Source: an uncultured Streptococcus sp.
Lineage (GTDB): Bacteria > Bacillota > Bacilli > Lactobacillales > Streptococcaceae
Direction of reading: 5' to 3'
Length of the DNA stretch: 6,460 bases
Assembly: GCF_938036805.1 (NCBI RefSeq)
Contig: NZ_CALHWC010000009.1
Span: 1-6,460 of the forward strand
The notes under the pieces were generated by a model. The model searched no databases and was not told where the DNA came from. It saw nothing but the letters and a program-made list of their open reading frames with translations. This document shows, one piece after another, positions 6,339 to 6,460 of the stretch; position 1 is the stretch's first letter, and each line of letters starts with the position of its first letter. The position numbers and the translations under genes are program-made.

Positions 6339-6460
6339 AAAAGAGAAGCAGAGTAGGCTTGCTAACTTGCACAGAGAGTGCTGATAGCTGAGAGCAGCAC
6401 CAAGGAAGCAAAAACCGAAGAACATGTTTCGTAATCTTTTGTGTGATCAAGCACAAACGT
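6339..6460 (+). promoter_or_regulatory. T-box riboswitch leader (stem I and start of next stem; 3' part outside)
   Basis: T-box leaders bind a specific tRNA and permit transcription of aminoacylation or amino-acid genes when it is uncharged. Stem I can be drawn as follows. The base pairs 6339-6344 with 6435-6440 (AAAAGA/TCTTTT) and 6345-6350 with 6425-6430. The specifier loop is GAGTA (6351-6355) opposite GAAGAACA (6417-6424). Upper pairs are 6356-6357/6415-6416, TTGC/GCAA (6359-6362/6408-6411) and CTTG/CAAG (6366-6369/6401-6404). The AG bulge AGAGA is at 6373-6377. The apical stem GTGCTG/CAGCAC (6378-6383/6395-6400) closes an 11-nt loop. A small hairpin GTGT/GCAC (6441-6444/6451-6454) follows. 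The specifier may be AAC (Asn, 6421-6423) or GAA (Glu, 6420-6422). The antiterminator with its TGGN element and the controlled gene are beyond the window. From memory of streptococcal gene order, gatCAB is a plausible target; this is inference. Confidence 0.85.

Overview
The window looks chromosomal and comes from a low-GC Gram-positive bacterium, almost certainly a Streptococcus of the sanguinis/gordonii kind. This rests on the protein sequences, purine-rich ribosome binding sites, strong sigma-A-type promoters with 17-bp spacers in AT-rich gaps, a CodY box upstream of codY, and a T-box-type leader. The species call is inference. No mobile element, phage gene, CRISPR array, rRNA or tRNA gene is visible.

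Layout. Positions 1-2741 hold most of uvrA on the + strand, missing about 30 N-terminal codons. A shared hairpin at 2764-2797 separates it from a convergent universal-stress-protein gene (3305-2850, - strand). A 256-bp divergent intergenic region (3306-3561) carries the usp promoter, a 17-bp perfect inverted repeat in the usp leader, and a strong extended -10 promoter for an AlaA-type aminotransferase gene (3562-4776, + strand). Two consecutive terminator-like hairpins follow (4796-4843 and 4859-4908). Next comes a promoter overlapped by CodY-box sequence that drives codY (4989-5777), which overlaps pncA (5777-6334) by one base. A further promoter lies inside the 3' end of pncA. It reads into a T-box leader that is cut by the window end; its gene is outside.

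How the parts fit. The centre of the window concerns nitrogen and cofactor economy. CodY senses branched-chain amino acids and probably represses its own promoter. AlaA links alanine, pyruvate and glutamate. PncA returns nicotinamide to the NAD pathway and is translated with CodY. The T-box adds a tRNA-charging sensor for the next operon. Its specifier loop reads GAA-GAAC-A, so a Glu codon (GAA) and an Asn codon (AAC) overlap where one codon is expected. This is the most unusual thing I see. The protein-coding genes themselves are ordinary housekeeping genes, and I found no evidence of a wholly new system.
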